Shown: positions 33,197 to 41,931 of the stretch, in pieces
Position numbering within the stretch: position 1 is the stretch's first letter
Layout of the letters: each line of letters begins with the position of its first letter
Assembly: GCF_026341815.1 (NCBI RefSeq)
Contig: NZ_JAPENX010000001.1
Span: 2,604,001 to 2,668,000, forward strand
DNA length: 64,000 bases
Reading direction: 5' to 3'
Source of the DNA: Streptomyces sp. NBC_00572
GTDB lineage: Bacteria; Actinomycetota; Actinomycetes; Streptomycetales; Streptomycetaceae
Translations under genes and position numbers: made by a program
The notes under the pieces: model-generated
Database searches by the model: none
Told to the model about the DNA's origin: nothing
What the model saw: only the letters and a program-made list of their open reading frames with translations

Positions 33197-33694
33197 ATGT
33201 CGAACACGCGGTCGTCCACCAAGAGCACCAGCACCGGCACCGCCGCCAAGGGCGAGAGCGGTGCGAAGTACGACGGCTTCACCGAGGAAGAGCGGGACGC
33301 GATGAAGGAGCGCGCCAAGGAGCTCAAGAGCCCCACGCGGCGCGGCTCGCGCTCGGCCAAGGCCGACGGGGAGGCCGATGTTCTGGCGAAGATCGCCGAG
33401 ATGACGGACGCCGACCGTGTCCTCGCCGAGCGGATCCACGCGATCGTCAAGGAGCACGCCCCGGGCCTGGCACCGAAGACCTGGTACGGGATGCCCGCGT
33501 ACGCCAAGGACGGCAAGGTCGTCTGCTTCTTCCAGAGCGCGCAGAAGTTCAAGTCCCGGTACGCCACGCTCGGCTTCAGCGACCTGGCGCAGCTCGACGA
33601 CGGCGCCCTGTGGGCGACCAGCTACGCCCTGACCGAGCTCACCGTCGCCGACGAGACCCGGATCGCCGCGCTGATCGAGAAGGCCGTCGGCTGA
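33197..33694 (+). CDS. DUF1801/YdhG-like protein
   Basis: 165 residues; GAGAGGAA precedes the ATG. A Ser/Thr/Lys-rich tail of ~25 residues is followed by a charged segment and the DUF1801 core: LAPKTWYGMPAYAKDGKVVC and KFKSRYATLGFSDLAQLDDG. Members resemble the frataxin-like iron-chaperone fold (YdhG) but their role is uncertain. Its position behind the second VOC gene suggests the same AraC control. Confidence 0.75.
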   Translation: MSNTRSSTKSTSTGTAAKGESGAKYDGFTEEERDAMKERAKELKSPTRRGSRSAKADGEADVLAKIAEMTDADRVLAERIHAIVKEHAPGLAPKTWYGMPAYAKDGKVVCFFQSAQKFKSRYATLGFSDLAQLDDGALWATSYALTELTVADETRIAALIEKAVG

Positions 33695-34195
33695 CACCGC
33701 CGACCACGCAGGCGGTACGGGAGTGCGGCCGGAGCGGAACAGGCCGCGCGAGTAGGGGTGTTGAGCACGGCGGTCGTGGCGGGTCTTCCGCGTCGCGCGG
33801 GTGTCGCCGTGACGACCCCGCCCGGGAGGACCCGGCCGTCGGCCGGAGGAGGCGACCCGGGCCACGGCGCCGAGGCCCCGTCCGGCCCCTGCTCCACGTG
33901 GGCAAATACCCGAGATCGCCCCGTGAGAATTCGAAGCTACGCGCGGTGAAAATTTGTCATGTAAACACACGGGATGGGGCCATGCGAAATCTTCACCCCG
34001 CACGCTCCGCCCCATCGTGCTACTGTCGATATCAGTTGCAGTTGTGGGTCCCGAACGTACGAGTGCCCTTCCGGTTTTCCGGCGCGCTGGGCACCCTTTT
34101 TCATTTCCGGGCTTTTTCCGGGCGGGGCGATCATCGCAGCGACACGGAGCGCGCACCGCGTGCGCTCCGAGCACTGCCCCGAAGGAGAATTTGGC
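33695..34195 (+). other. gene-free stretch ending in a long, A/T-richer leader of the cold-shock gene
   Basis: The left half (33695-33900) is GC-rich and shows nothing. From about 33905 to 34190 the base composition shifts: AATTCGAAGC, GTGAAAATTTGTCATG, TTTTTCATTTCCGG and TTTTTCCGGG occur, far above the local A+T level. Cold-shock genes often have a long structured leader; this 250-300-bp segment is the candidate. TACTGT near 34020 could be a -10. No gene is visible. Confidence 0.4.
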
Positions 34196-34399
34196 ATGGC
34201 GACTGGCACCGTGAAGTGGTTCAACTCGGAAAAGGGCTTCGGCTTCATCGAGCAGGACGGTGGCGGCCCCGACGTCTTCGCCCACTACTCGAACATCGCC
34301 TCCTCCGGCTTCCGTGAGCTGCAGGAAGGCCAGAAGGTCAGCTTCGACATCGCGCAGGGCCAGAAGGGCCCGACCGCCGAGAACATCGTCCCCGCCTGA
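34196..34399 (+). CDS. CspA-family cold-shock protein
   Basis: 67 residues; GAAGGAGAA precedes the ATG. One complete cold-shock domain with RNP1 KGFGFIEQ and RNP2 VFAHYSNI (the usual VFVHFS with changes), opening [14 protein letters not shown] and closing [11 protein letters not shown]. It binds single-stranded RNA and DNA in the cytoplasm and melts mRNA structure at low temperature. It is followed by a strong terminator, so it is a single-gene transcript. Streptomycetes carry many close copies, so a specific gene name is not assigned. Confidence 0.95.
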   Translation: MATGTVKWFNSEKGFGFIEQDGGGPDVFAHYSNIASSGFRELQEGQKVSFDIAQGQKGPTAENIVPA

Positions 34400-34430
34400 C
34401 ACCAGGCGCTGACGCGTAGCACAAGCTGAC

Positions 34431-34469
34431 GAGCTGAGGCCCGCACCTTTGGGGTGCGGGCCTCAGCTC
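34431..34469 (+). terminator. terminator of the cold-shock gene
   Basis: Arms GAGCTGAGGCCCGCACC and GGTGCGGGCCTCAGCTC around a short T-containing loop, perfect over 17 bp and followed by TTTGC, 31 bp after the stop codon. Confidence 0.85.
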
Positions 34470-34591
34470 TTTGCAACCCTCAGTACCTCGCAGTACCGCC
34501 GTACCCTCAGTACCTCAGGCTTCACTACCTCATCGGCTGCGGGAATTTCCTGGCCGGCCCCCCTCTGGACCACTTCTCCGCAGGAGTCACC

Positions 34592-34888
34592 ATGCGCTGT
34601 GTCATCGCTCGCTTCCCCTTCGAACTCACCAAAGCCGGTGTCATCGAATCGATGAAGGGCGTCAAGCCCGAGCCCGCCGTCGGGGATGTCGTCGTCGTCG
34701 GGCGCCGCCAGTACCCCGTGAAGCAGGTGGGCGAGGTCGTCACCCGCCAGGACCGCCGTGACTTCAGCGTCGGCGAGGTCGTGCGTGCCATGACCAAGCT
34801 CGGCTTCACCTGCCTCACGGTCAGCGCCGCGGAGCAGTCCTCGCCGTCCGAGCCGACCTCCGCGCCGACCACCGAGACGACCTTCTGA
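34592..34888 (+). CDS. conserved streptomycete protein found behind csp genes
   Basis: 98 residues; CAGGAG precedes the ATG. The compact N-terminal part (MRCVIARFPFELTKAGVIES, then GDVVVVGRRQYPVKQVGEVV and RQDRRDFSVGEVVRAM) reads as a small beta-rich fold; the last ~20 residues are Ser/Thr/Pro. From memory, homologues follow cold-shock genes in several streptomycetes, which suggests a linked role, although the terminator between them implies a separate transcript. Function unknown. Confidence 0.7.
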   Translation: MRCVIARFPFELTKAGVIESMKGVKPEPAVGDVVVVGRRQYPVKQVGEVVTRQDRRDFSVGEVVRAMTKLGFTCLTVSAAEQSSPSEPTSAPTTETTF

Positions 34889-35057
34889 CCGTCCGCGGAG
34901 CCATCCGCGGAGCCACTGGCGGGGGCAGTGGCGAGGGCGGATGCGAGGGCGGTGGCGAAGCCGGTGACGGCCTCGGTGACGGCGTTCAGCGCCGAGATTC
35001 GGCGTCGGCCTTCACCGAAGACACCGAAGACACCGAAGACCTACGGCGCCGACCGCC

Positions 35058-35417
35058 TCAGTGGTCGAAGTAGCTGAAGTCGCCGACCGTCCAGGCGCTG
35101 ACGTCCTCCAGGGCGACCCGGTACATTCCGCCGGTCTCCGGGATACCCACCGTGCCCTGGAGGATCCGGGCGAGGTGGAAGTGCAGATGGGTGGGTGGCT
35201 CGTCCTTCCGTTCGGAGGGACTGAAGATGCCGGAGAACTCGCTCAGGCGGGCCGAGTCCGTCAGGACCTCCGACACCCGCTGTCGCCACAGGGCCTCCGG
35301 GGCCAGCCGACCGGTGAGGACCACACCCCCCACGACCACCGTCATGGACATCTGATTGCTCTGCCCGGACTCCACCGTGGCGGCAATGTCAACGAGCAGC
35401 TCGTCAGGCTTCGACAT
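35058..35417 (-). CDS. conserved hypothetical protein (possibly GvpU-like)
   Basis: 119 residues without signal peptide or membrane helix. It opens with SKPDELLVDIAATVESGQ and has the strand pair MSMTVVVGGVVLTGRL; the C-terminus reads YRVALEDVSAWTVGDFSYFD. Similar streptomycete proteins are, as far as I recall, sometimes annotated as gas-vesicle accessory protein GvpU; no other gvp gene is in the window, so I do not adopt that name. Upstream, 35013-35040 holds three copies of CACCGAAGA. Confidence 0.6.
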   Translation of the reverse strand: MSKPDELLVDIAATVESGQSNQMSMTVVVGGVVLTGRLAPEALWRQRVSEVLTDSARLSEFSGIFSPSERKDEPPTHLHFHLARILQGTVGIPETGGMYRVALEDVSAWTVGDFSYFDH

Positions 35418-35486
35418 GGAAGTCGATTCTAGGCGGCGCCCCCTCCCCCGGCCCCCCTCCCGCGCCCCCGGCCGGACCGGTGCCCG

Positions 35487-36086
35487 CTAGAGCGGTGCCG
35501 TGTCGTCCGCCGGGAACGCCGGGCCGTGACCCGGGACGATCACGTCGGCCGTGGCCAGGACGCGGAGGCGGGAGTCCTTGAGGACGGTGTGGTCCGGGGC
35601 CACCGGGTCCTCCACCGGGCCGTTCGGCCGCCACCACAGGTCGCCCACGAAGGCGACGACGCCCGTGTCGGTGCCCGCGAGGAGGGTGATGTCCTCGGGG
35701 CTGTGGCCGGGGGTACGGATCAGCCGGAGCGACGGGGCCAGCTCGTGGCCCTCGGCGTCGCGGTCGGTCCACTGGTCGTTCTCGTAGATCGCCTTGTGGT
35801 CGTGGACGCGGGCCCGGCCGAAGAGGCCGACGTTCATGGTGTTGTCGGGGTGGTGGTGGCTGAGCACCACATCGGTGATGTCGTCGGGGCCGAGGCCGAG
35901 CTCGGCGAGCGGGCCGAGGATCCGGTCGCGGCTCGCCACCATGCCGGGGTCGACGATCACGTGCCGGTCACCGTCCCGCACGTACGAGACGGTGGCGGCC
36001 ACCCCGGGGCCGGTGGAGAGCGTGTAGCCGGTGGTCAGGATCGTGAAGGTGGCGGTGCGGCCGCTCGGTGCGTCGTGGTTCGTCAT
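35487..36086 (-). CDS. MBL-fold metallo-hydrolase
   Basis: 199 residues from ATG at 36086. The metal motif is VVLSHHHPDNTMN (HxHxD with Asn in place of the usual following His); further ligands are the His of LIRTPGHSPEDI, the Asp of AFVGDLWW and the His of VIVPGHGPAF. The MBL fold is complete but short. Relatives include lactonases and glyoxalase-II-like hydrolases. It is divergent from the GlxA regulator gene, 175 bp apart, and may be its target. Confidence 0.85.
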   Translation of the reverse strand: MTNHDAPSGRTATFTILTTGYTLSTGPGVAATVSYVRDGDRHVIVDPGMVASRDRILGPLAELGLGPDDITDVVLSHHHPDNTMNVGLFGRARVHDHKAIYENDQWTDRDAEGHELAPSLRLIRTPGHSPEDITLLAGTDTGVVAFVGDLWWRPNGPVEDPVAPDHTVLKDSRLRVLATADVIVPGHGPAFPADDTAPL

Positions 36087-36261
36087 GCCCCCAAGTCTTC
36101 TGTGTGGCGCGCTCTCCCACGAGTGGCCGTACTGCCACTGATCGCGGGAATCGGGCCACTCGCCGCGCACCGTCACGTCACCGGCCCCGCCGCGCACCCC
36201 CACCGGCCCCGCCGCACACCGTCACGGCCTCGGCGGTGCCGCGCGTGCCAGACTCGGCGTC

Positions 36262-37224
36262 ATGCCGCCCTTCGTCACCGTCGCCGCCTACGCCCCGCAC
36301 GGGGTCGGCATGCTCGGCGCCGGCATCGTCTCCGAGGTGTTCGACGCGCGCGGCGGAGGACTCCCGCTCTTCGACTTCGCGCTCTGCACCGACCGGCCGG
36401 GCAAGGTCCGCACCGACGTCGGGCTGCCGCTCGTGGTCGAGCACGGTCTCGACCGGCTCGCCGGTGCCGACCTGGTGATCGCCCTGCCCTGGGCGGAGTT
36501 CCGTACGCCCCCGGCGCCCGCCGTGCTCGACGCGCTGAGCGCCGCGCACGCGCGCGGGGCGCTCGTCGCGGCCCACTGCGTCGGCGCGTTCGCGCTCGCC
36601 TCGGCCGGACTGCTCGACGGTCGGCGGGCCACCACGCACTGGCGGTTCGCCGGGCTCCTGGCCGAGCGGCACCCGGACGTCACCGTCGAACCCGACGCCC
36701 TCTACGTCGACCAGGGCCCGATCGTCACGGGCGCGGGCGCCGCCGCGGGCTTCGACCTCTGCCTGCACCTGCTGCGCCGGGAGTACGGGGCCACCACGGC
36801 CAACGCCATCGCCCGGGACCTGGTGCTGCCCTCCCACCGGGACGGCGGCCAGGCCCAGTACCTCGCCACTCCCGTACCCGAGGACAGTCGGGACGAGCGG
36901 CTCACCGACGTCCTCGCCTGGGCCCGGGAACACCTCCACGAGCCGCTTCCCGTGGCGGAGTTGGCGCGCAGGGCGCTGATGAGCCGCCGTTCCTTCGCCC
37001 GCCGGTTCGCGGCCTCCACGGGCACCACCCCGCACGCGTGGCTGCTCTCCCTGCGCCTCGGCCGCGCCGAGGAGCTCCTGGAGACCACGGACCTCCCGGT
37101 CGAGGAGATCGCCCGGGCGGTCGGCTTCGGGAGCGCGGCGGTGCTGCGCGCCCAGTTCGTACGCCGCCGGGGCGTGCCGCCCCGGTCGTACCGCCGTTCC
37201 TTCACCCGTACGCCCACCGTCTGA
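36262..37224 (+). CDS. GlxA-family regulator (DJ-1/PfpI domain + AraC HTH)
   Basis: 320 residues. Residues ~1-185 are a DJ-1/PfpI-like domain (VTVAAYAPHGVGMLGAGIVSE in parts, the nucleophile region VAAHCVGAFALASAGLL with Cys, and THWRFAGLLAERHP). Residues ~215-315 are the AraC double HTH (LPVAELARRALMSRRSFARR; LPVEEIARAVGFGSAAVLR). GlxA-type regulators control nitrogen, carbon and amine catabolism. The adjacent APC permease (150 bp downstream, same strand) or the divergent MBL hydrolase are the likely targets. Confidence 0.9.
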   Translation: MPPFVTVAAYAPHGVGMLGAGIVSEVFDARGGGLPLFDFALCTDRPGKVRTDVGLPLVVEHGLDRLAGADLVIALPWAEFRTPPAPAVLDALSAAHARGALVAAHCVGAFALASAGLLDGRRATTHWRFAGLLAERHPDVTVEPDALYVDQGPIVTGAGAAAGFDLCLHLLRREYGATTANAIARDLVLPSHRDGGQAQYLATPVPEDSRDERLTDVLAWAREHLHEPLPVAELARRALMSRRSFARRFAASTGTTPHAWLLSLRLGRAEELLETTDLPVEEIARAVGFGSAAVLRAQFVRRRGVPPRSYRRSFTRTPTV

Positions 37225-37373
37225 GGTCGGACGAGCCTCGCGGCCGTGAGGAAGGCGGGGGGCCCGATCCGTGCACCCGCGCACCGGGGTCGCACGTCCG
37301 GACGCCCTCCGCTTGTGGAAGGTCCTCGCACGGCCGAGTTTGGGCTCAGCGTGCGACCAGAGGAAGGGCCTCC

Positions 37374-38837
37374 ATGAGCAGCATCGACACACCGGCCGAC
37401 GTACCCAGGCCGCGGGCGGCGACGCGACCGGCGCCCACCACCCTCACCTGGGTGACGCTCGCCCTCATGACCACCGCGTCGGTGGCGAGTCTGCGGGCCG
37501 CGCCCACCATGGCCGTCTACGGCCTGGCCTGCGTGTTCCTCTACCTCGTGCCGGCGATCGTGTTCCTGCTGCCGACCGCCCTGGTCTCCGCGGAGCTCGC
37601 CTCCGGCTGGAACGGCGGCGTGTACCGGTGGGTCTCGGAGGGGCTGTCGAAGCCGCTCGGATTCCTGGCCGTCTGGTGCCAGTTCGCGATGACGATCTTC
37701 TACTACCCGAGCCTGCTCGGGTTCGTCGCGTCCACCATCGCGTACATCATCGACCCGGCGCTCGCCAACAGCGGCCCGTACACCGCGATCGTCATCGTGG
37801 TCCTCTACTGGTCGGGCGTCTGGATCTCCTCGCGCGGGACGAAGGCGCTGGCCGGGCTCGCCAGCGGGGGTCTCATCATCGGCACCCTCATCCCCGGCAC
37901 CCTGCTGGTGGTCCTCGGCATGGTCTTCCTCGGCCAGGGCAACGCCTCGGCGGCCCCCATGAACGCCTCGCACCTGCTCCCCCAGTGGACCGGCCTGGCG
38001 AGCCTCGTACTGATCGTCAACAACTTCCTGTCGTACTCCGGCATGGAGATGAACGCCGTGCACGTCTCCTCGCTCAAGGACCCGCCGCGGGAGTACCCGA
38101 AGTCGATGTTCCTGGCGATGGGCCTGGTGCTGCTGATCTTCATCCTGCCGGCGCTCGCCATCAGCTGGGTCGTACCCGCCGACCAGCTCAGCCTCACGGC
38201 CGGCGTGATGCAGGCGTTCGACGCCTTCTTCGCGTACTTCGACATCGGCTGGCTCACCCCGATCGCCGCCGTCGCCCTGGTGTCCGCCTCCCTCGCCGGC
38301 ATGCTCACCTGGCTCGCGGGCCCCTCGAAGGGCCTGCTGGAGATCTCCCGCCAGGAGGGCTACCTGCCGCCGTACCTGCAGAAGCTGAACAAGAACGGCA
38401 TCCAGCAGAACATCCTGGTCACCCAGGGCATCGTCACCACGGTCATCGCCCTCGGGTACGCGCTGATCCCGAACGTCTCCAGCGTCTACTGGATCTTCTC
38501 GGTCATCACCACACAGGTGTACCTGATCGTCTACCTGCTGATGTTCGCCGCGGCGATGCGACTGCGGAAGACCCAGCCCGACCACCCCCGCGGCTACCGA
38601 GCACCCGCGCTGAGCGTCCTGTGCGTCGTCGGCCTGCTCGCCTCCCTCGCCGCACTGTGCATCGGCTTCATCCCGAGCTCCCAGTTCGGCAGCGGCAGCG
38701 TCTGGGCGTACGTCGCCATCGTCGGCGGCGGCCTCGTCATCCTGGGCTTCCTCATCCCGTGGGCCTTCCTGAAGTTCCGCAAGCCGAGCTGGAAGACGGC
38801 CGCCGCCACCACTCCGAGCGAGGGAGAGCAGGCATGA
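37374..38837 (+). CDS. APC-family amino acid permease (GadC/glutamate-antiporter-like)
   Basis: 487 residues; GAGGAAGG precedes the ATG. About twelve membrane helices. The region LVSAELASGWNGGVYRWVSE and the later NNFLSYSGMEMNAVHV match the glutamate:GABA antiporter group rather than broad amino acid permeases. The C-terminus is a short basic tail (FRKPSWKTAAATTPSEGE). It moves an amino acid or amine across the cytoplasmic membrane. Its stop overlaps the next gene by ATGA. Confidence 0.85.
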   Translation: MSSIDTPADVPRPRAATRPAPTTLTWVTLALMTTASVASLRAAPTMAVYGLACVFLYLVPAIVFLLPTALVSAELASGWNGGVYRWVSEGLSKPLGFLAVWCQFAMTIFYYPSLLGFVASTIAYIIDPALANSGPYTAIVIVVLYWSGVWISSRGTKALAGLASGGLIIGTLIPGTLLVVLGMVFLGQGNASAAPMNASHLLPQWTGLASLVLIVNNFLSYSGMEMNAVHVSSLKDPPREYPKSMFLAMGLVLLIFILPALAISWVVPADQLSLTAGVMQAFDAFFAYFDIGWLTPIAAVALVSASLAGMLTWLAGPSKGLLEISRQEGYLPPYLQKLNKNGIQQNILVTQGIVTTVIALGYALIPNVSSVYWIFSVITTQVYLIVYLLMFAAAMRLRKTQPDHPRGYRAPALSVLCVVGLLASLAALCIGFIPSSQFGSGSVWAYVAIVGGGLVILGFLIPWAFLKFRKPSWKTAAATTPSEGEQA

Positions 38838-39271
38838 GCCCCACCCGCTTCGCCTCCGAGCACAAATGGGTCTACTGGGGCGCGATCGTGATCCTCGTCG
38901 GTCTCGTCGTCACCGGCCTCATCCGGTACGAGAGCGTGACGACGAACAACGAGAGCGCGGCCAAGGCCAACCAGCTCCAGGACGAGCTGGTGAAGGCCGG
39001 ATACCCGTCCTTCGAGACCGACACCATCGAGCAGCTGCTCGGCACCGACGGCGGCCCGGTCTGCGAGGACCCGGGCAGCGCCCTGAAGACGGCCCTGTGG
39101 AAGATCCAGCAGTCGAACGGCGCCGCCGGCCCCGGGATGCGCCCCGTCATCACCGACTCCAGGGCCGTCGAGGCCGAGCGGATCGTCCTGCAGGTCTACT
39201 GCCCGGACCAGGTCGACGACTTCGACGACGCCCTGAACGACCTCAAGACCGACGACACCGTCCGGCGGTAG
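38834..39271 (+). CDS. small membrane-anchored protein coupled to the permease
   Basis: 145 residues. One N-terminal helix (WVYWGAIVILVGLVVTGLI) is followed by an extracytoplasmic domain with two Cys (PVCEDPG and QVYCPDQ), probably a disulfide. The ATGA overlap with the permease gene implies co-translation; it may be an accessory subunit or solute-exposed partner. Family not recognised. Confidence 0.7.
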   Translation: MSPTRFASEHKWVYWGAIVILVGLVVTGLIRYESVTTNNESAAKANQLQDELVKAGYPSFETDTIEQLLGTDGGPVCEDPGSALKTALWKIQQSNGAAGPGMRPVITDSRAVEAERIVLQVYCPDQVDDFDDALNDLKTDDTVRR

Positions 39272-39359
39272 GGCGCGGGGGACGGGCGGGCGGGTGGTGC
39301 GCGTCAGGCGGATCGGCCCCGGCCTTCCTCCCGCGCGGGGGAACGGCGGGTGGTGCGCG

Positions 39360-40349
39360 TCAGGCGGAGTGGCGGGCCTTCCTGCGGCGCAGGCCGAGGG
39401 TGGTGGCTCCGCCGGCGAGGACCAGTGCGGCGGCCACGCCGGCGAGCGCCGGAGTGTCATCGCCCGTACCGGTCTCGGCGAGGCCGGCGCCCTCTCCCGC
39501 GGGCGCCGGGCCGCCGTTGTCCTTCATGGTCCTGCCGATCCAGTCCGCGTAGGCGGGTGCGCTGGTGTAGAGGCCCGGCCCCTCCGAGCAGGGCACGTTC
39601 CGGGCGCCGGGCCCCGAGGTCACTCCGATGAGCTCCCACCGCCCGTCCCTGCCCTTCTGCAGCTGCGGTCCGCCGGAGTCCCCGAAGCAGGCCATGGCCT
39701 TGGGCACGGTGCTGATCGTGCACAGCCGGGTCCGGTCCGCGTAGCCGGGCGCGCACTCGGACTCGGCGCCCCTGCGGGTGTCCAGCTCCTGCAGCCGGGG
39801 CGCGAAGGCGAACGCTCCGTCGACGGTGGTCCCGAAGCCCAGGAGACGGGTCGGGGTGCCCGGCCGGCCCACCTGCCGTGCGAGGGGGACGGTCTCCCGG
39901 TCGACCGGGCGGTCCAGCCGGATCAGCGCGATGTCGTCCTTGTTGGCGACCTTGTTCTCGCCGTTCGCATAGCCGGGGTGGATGAAGGTCCGGTCGAACT
40001 TCCGCACGGTGCCGCCGGACTTCCGCCGGTCGCTGCCGACCCTGACGACGCCCTCCACGAAGAGGCCGTCGCCCTTCAGACAGTGGGCCGCCGTCAGCAC
40101 CCACTGCCGGTCGATCAGCGACCCGCCGCAGGTACCGTCGTGCAGACCGTACTTCGGGGCCGACTCCGGGATCGTCACCATGAAGGGGTAACTCTCTTCG
40201 GAATCGTGCCCGTTGACGATCGCCGAAGCGCTGCCGGTCAGGAGGGTGGCGCAGGTGGCGGCGACGAGGGCACCGACGGCGGCGGTGCGCGCCGCACGAC
40301 GGCCCACCGGCTTGTTGCTGAACACAGAGAGTTCCTTCGGCTGGGACAT
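39360..40349 (-). CDS. trypsin-like S1 serine protease with LAETG sorting signal
   Basis: 329 residues. Signal peptide ([20 protein letters not shown], cleavage near GSASA), short propeptide to IVNGHDS, then the S1 domain: WVLTAAHC (His), [10 protein letters not shown] (Asp), [11 protein letters not shown] (Ser). The specificity-pocket residue region is IGVTSGPGA. The C-terminus has a Gly/Pro linker, LAETG, a hydrophobic helix and RRRKARHSA, the layout of a class E sortase substrate. The mature protein is thus expected to be attached to peptidoglycan. No sortase gene is in the window. Confidence 0.88.
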   Translation of the reverse strand: MSQPKELSVFSNKPVGRRAARTAAVGALVAATCATLLTGSASAIVNGHDSEESYPFMVTIPESAPKYGLHDGTCGGSLIDRQWVLTAAHCLKGDGLFVEGVVRVGSDRRKSGGTVRKFDRTFIHPGYANGENKVANKDDIALIRLDRPVDRETVPLARQVGRPGTPTRLLGFGTTVDGAFAFAPRLQELDTRRGAESECAPGYADRTRLCTISTVPKAMACFGDSGGPQLQKGRDGRWELIGVTSGPGARNVPCSEGPGLYTSAPAYADWIGRTMKDNGGPAPAGEGAGLAETGTGDDTPALAGVAAALVLAGGATTLGLRRRKARHSA

Positions 40350-40504
40350 CCGTACGTGCTCAGCCTGCTCAGCCGAGATCCACCGGACCATGGAGTGAGC
40401 AGGCGGAAGACGACTCCGGGCAGCGGCCCTAGGCCGGTGGGGGTAGCCCCCGACCAGCACCGTCGCTCTGGGCAAGGCATCGGGGCGTGCGCGATCATGC
40501 CGTC

Positions 40505-41464
40505 ATGAAGCTGCGCTGCGCCGTACTCGACGACTACCAGGGCGTCGCCCTCTCCTCCGCCGACTGGAGCCCGCTCGCCGACCGCGTCGACGTACGCGTC
40601 CTGCGCGAGCACCTCACCGACCGGGACGCGCTCGTCGCCGCCGTCGAGGACTGCGAGATCCTCGTCGTCATGCGGGAACGGACCCCCGTCGACGCCGAGC
40701 TGCTCGCCCGGCTCCCCCGGCTCCGGCTTCTCATCACCTCCGGGCTGCGCAACGCCTCCATCGATGTCGCGGCCGCACGCGCGCGCGGGATCACCGTCTG
40801 CGGCACCGCGAGCAGTTCCCAGCCGCCCACCGAACTCACCTGGGCGCTCCTCCTCGGCCTCGCCCGGCACGTACCGGCCGAAGCGCGGGCCCTGCGCGAG
40901 GGCGGGCCCTGGCAGTCCACCGTCGGTGCCGACCTGGCCGGCCGCACCCTGGGGCTCGTCGGCCTCGGCAAGATCGGCGCCCGGGTGGCCCGGATCGGTC
41001 TCGCCTTCGGGATGGACGTCCGCGCGTGGAGCCCGAACCTGACGGAGGAGCGGGCGGACGAGCACGGCGTACGGCTCGCGAAGGACAGGCGGGAGCTGCT
41101 CTCCGACAGCGACTTCGTCTCGCTCCACATGGTGCTCTCGGACCGCACCCGCGGCCTGATCGGGGAACCCGAGCTACGGGCGATGCGCCCGCACGCGTAC
41201 CTCGTCAACACCTCGCGGGCGGGACTCGTCGACGGCGGGGCGCTGCTGCGGGCGCTGCGCGAGGGGTGGATCGCGGGGGCGGGCCTCGATGTCTTCGAGA
41301 CGGAGCCGCTGCCCGTGGACGACCCCCTGCGGTCCCTGCCCAACGTCCTCGCGCTCCCGCACCTCGGGTACGTGACGGAGGGGAACTACGGGCGGTACTT
41401 CGGGCAGGCGGTCGAGGACGTCGAGGCCTTTCTGGCGGGTGCGCCGGTACGCGAGCTGGGCTGA
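40505..41464 (+). CDS. D-isomer-specific 2-hydroxyacid dehydrogenase
   Basis: 319 residues. The N-terminal part of the catalytic domain is followed by the NAD-binding domain GRTLGLVGLGKIGARVARI and the catalytic residues: Arg in LVNTSRAGLVDGGAL, Glu in AGLDVFETEPLP, His in VLALPHLGYVT. Relatives are annotated as phosphoglycerate dehydrogenase-like; the ACT domain of SerA is missing, so serine synthesis is unlikely. It is divergent from the protease gene; no operon partner follows. Confidence 0.88.
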   Translation: MKLRCAVLDDYQGVALSSADWSPLADRVDVRVLREHLTDRDALVAAVEDCEILVVMRERTPVDAELLARLPRLRLLITSGLRNASIDVAAARARGITVCGTASSSQPPTELTWALLLGLARHVPAEARALREGGPWQSTVGADLAGRTLGLVGLGKIGARVARIGLAFGMDVRAWSPNLTEERADEHGVRLAKDRRELLSDSDFVSLHMVLSDRTRGLIGEPELRAMRPHAYLVNTSRAGLVDGGALLRALREGWIAGAGLDVFETEPLPVDDPLRSLPNVLALPHLGYVTEGNYGRYFGQAVEDVEAFLAGAPVRELG

Positions 41465-41572
41465 TGCGTTCGCCTGTTCACCCGGCCACCTGATTCACCC
41501 GTTCGCCGGAGTCCTGAGCCGCGTGAGTCGCCGGGGCTGCCTGAGCTGCCTGAGCCGCCGGGGCTGCCTGGC

Positions 41573-41929
41573 TCATCCCAGGCTCGTACGCGCCAGTTCC
41601 ACGAACTCCTCGTCGGTCAGGCCCAGCTCGCGGGCGTCCGCCGCCGCCTGGCGGAGCCGGGAGACCAGGCGGGCCCGGTCGGGGGCGGTGGCGCCGGGGA
41701 CGATCAGGGCGCCGCGGCCCCGGCGGAGTTCGATCAGGCCCTCCTCGCGGAGCCGCTGGTAGCCGCGGAGGACGGTGTGGACGTTGACGCCGAGGGAGTC
41801 GGCGAGTTCCCGGGCGGCCGGGAGGCGCTCGCCGGGTGCGGCGGAGCCGTCGGCGAGGGCGCCCCGGACGCAGGCGGCGATCTGGTCGCCGAGGGGCACG
41901 GCGGAGGCCGGGTCGACACGGAAGAGCAC
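41573..41929 (-). CDS. GntR-family regulator (YtrA/YhcF-like)
   Basis: 118 residues from GTG at 41929, 2 bp after the stop of the membrane-protein gene. It has only the winged helix (VPLGDQIAACVRGALADG; LPAARELADSLGVNVHTVLR; LREEGLIELRRGRGALIV) and a short helical tail, as in the YtrA subfamily. Such regulators control their own operon, here the DUF1648 gene in front of it, probably through the palindrome at 42917-42929. Confidence 0.88.
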   Translation of the reverse strand: MLFRVDPASAVPLGDQIAACVRGALADGSAAPGERLPAARELADSLGVNVHTVLRGYQRLREEGLIELRRGRGALIVPGATAPDRARLVSRLRQAAADARELGLTDEEFVELARTSLG

Positions 41930-41931
41930 GG

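Noticed and set aside
35058..35417. Gas-vesicle gene gvpU
   Set aside because: The resemblance is from memory of annotations only and no other gas-vesicle gene is in the window; left as hypothetical.
40505..41464. Serine-pathway phosphoglycerate dehydrogenase serA
   Set aside because: The C-terminal ACT or ASB domain is missing and the length is 319 residues; kept as a general 2-hydroxyacid dehydrogenase.
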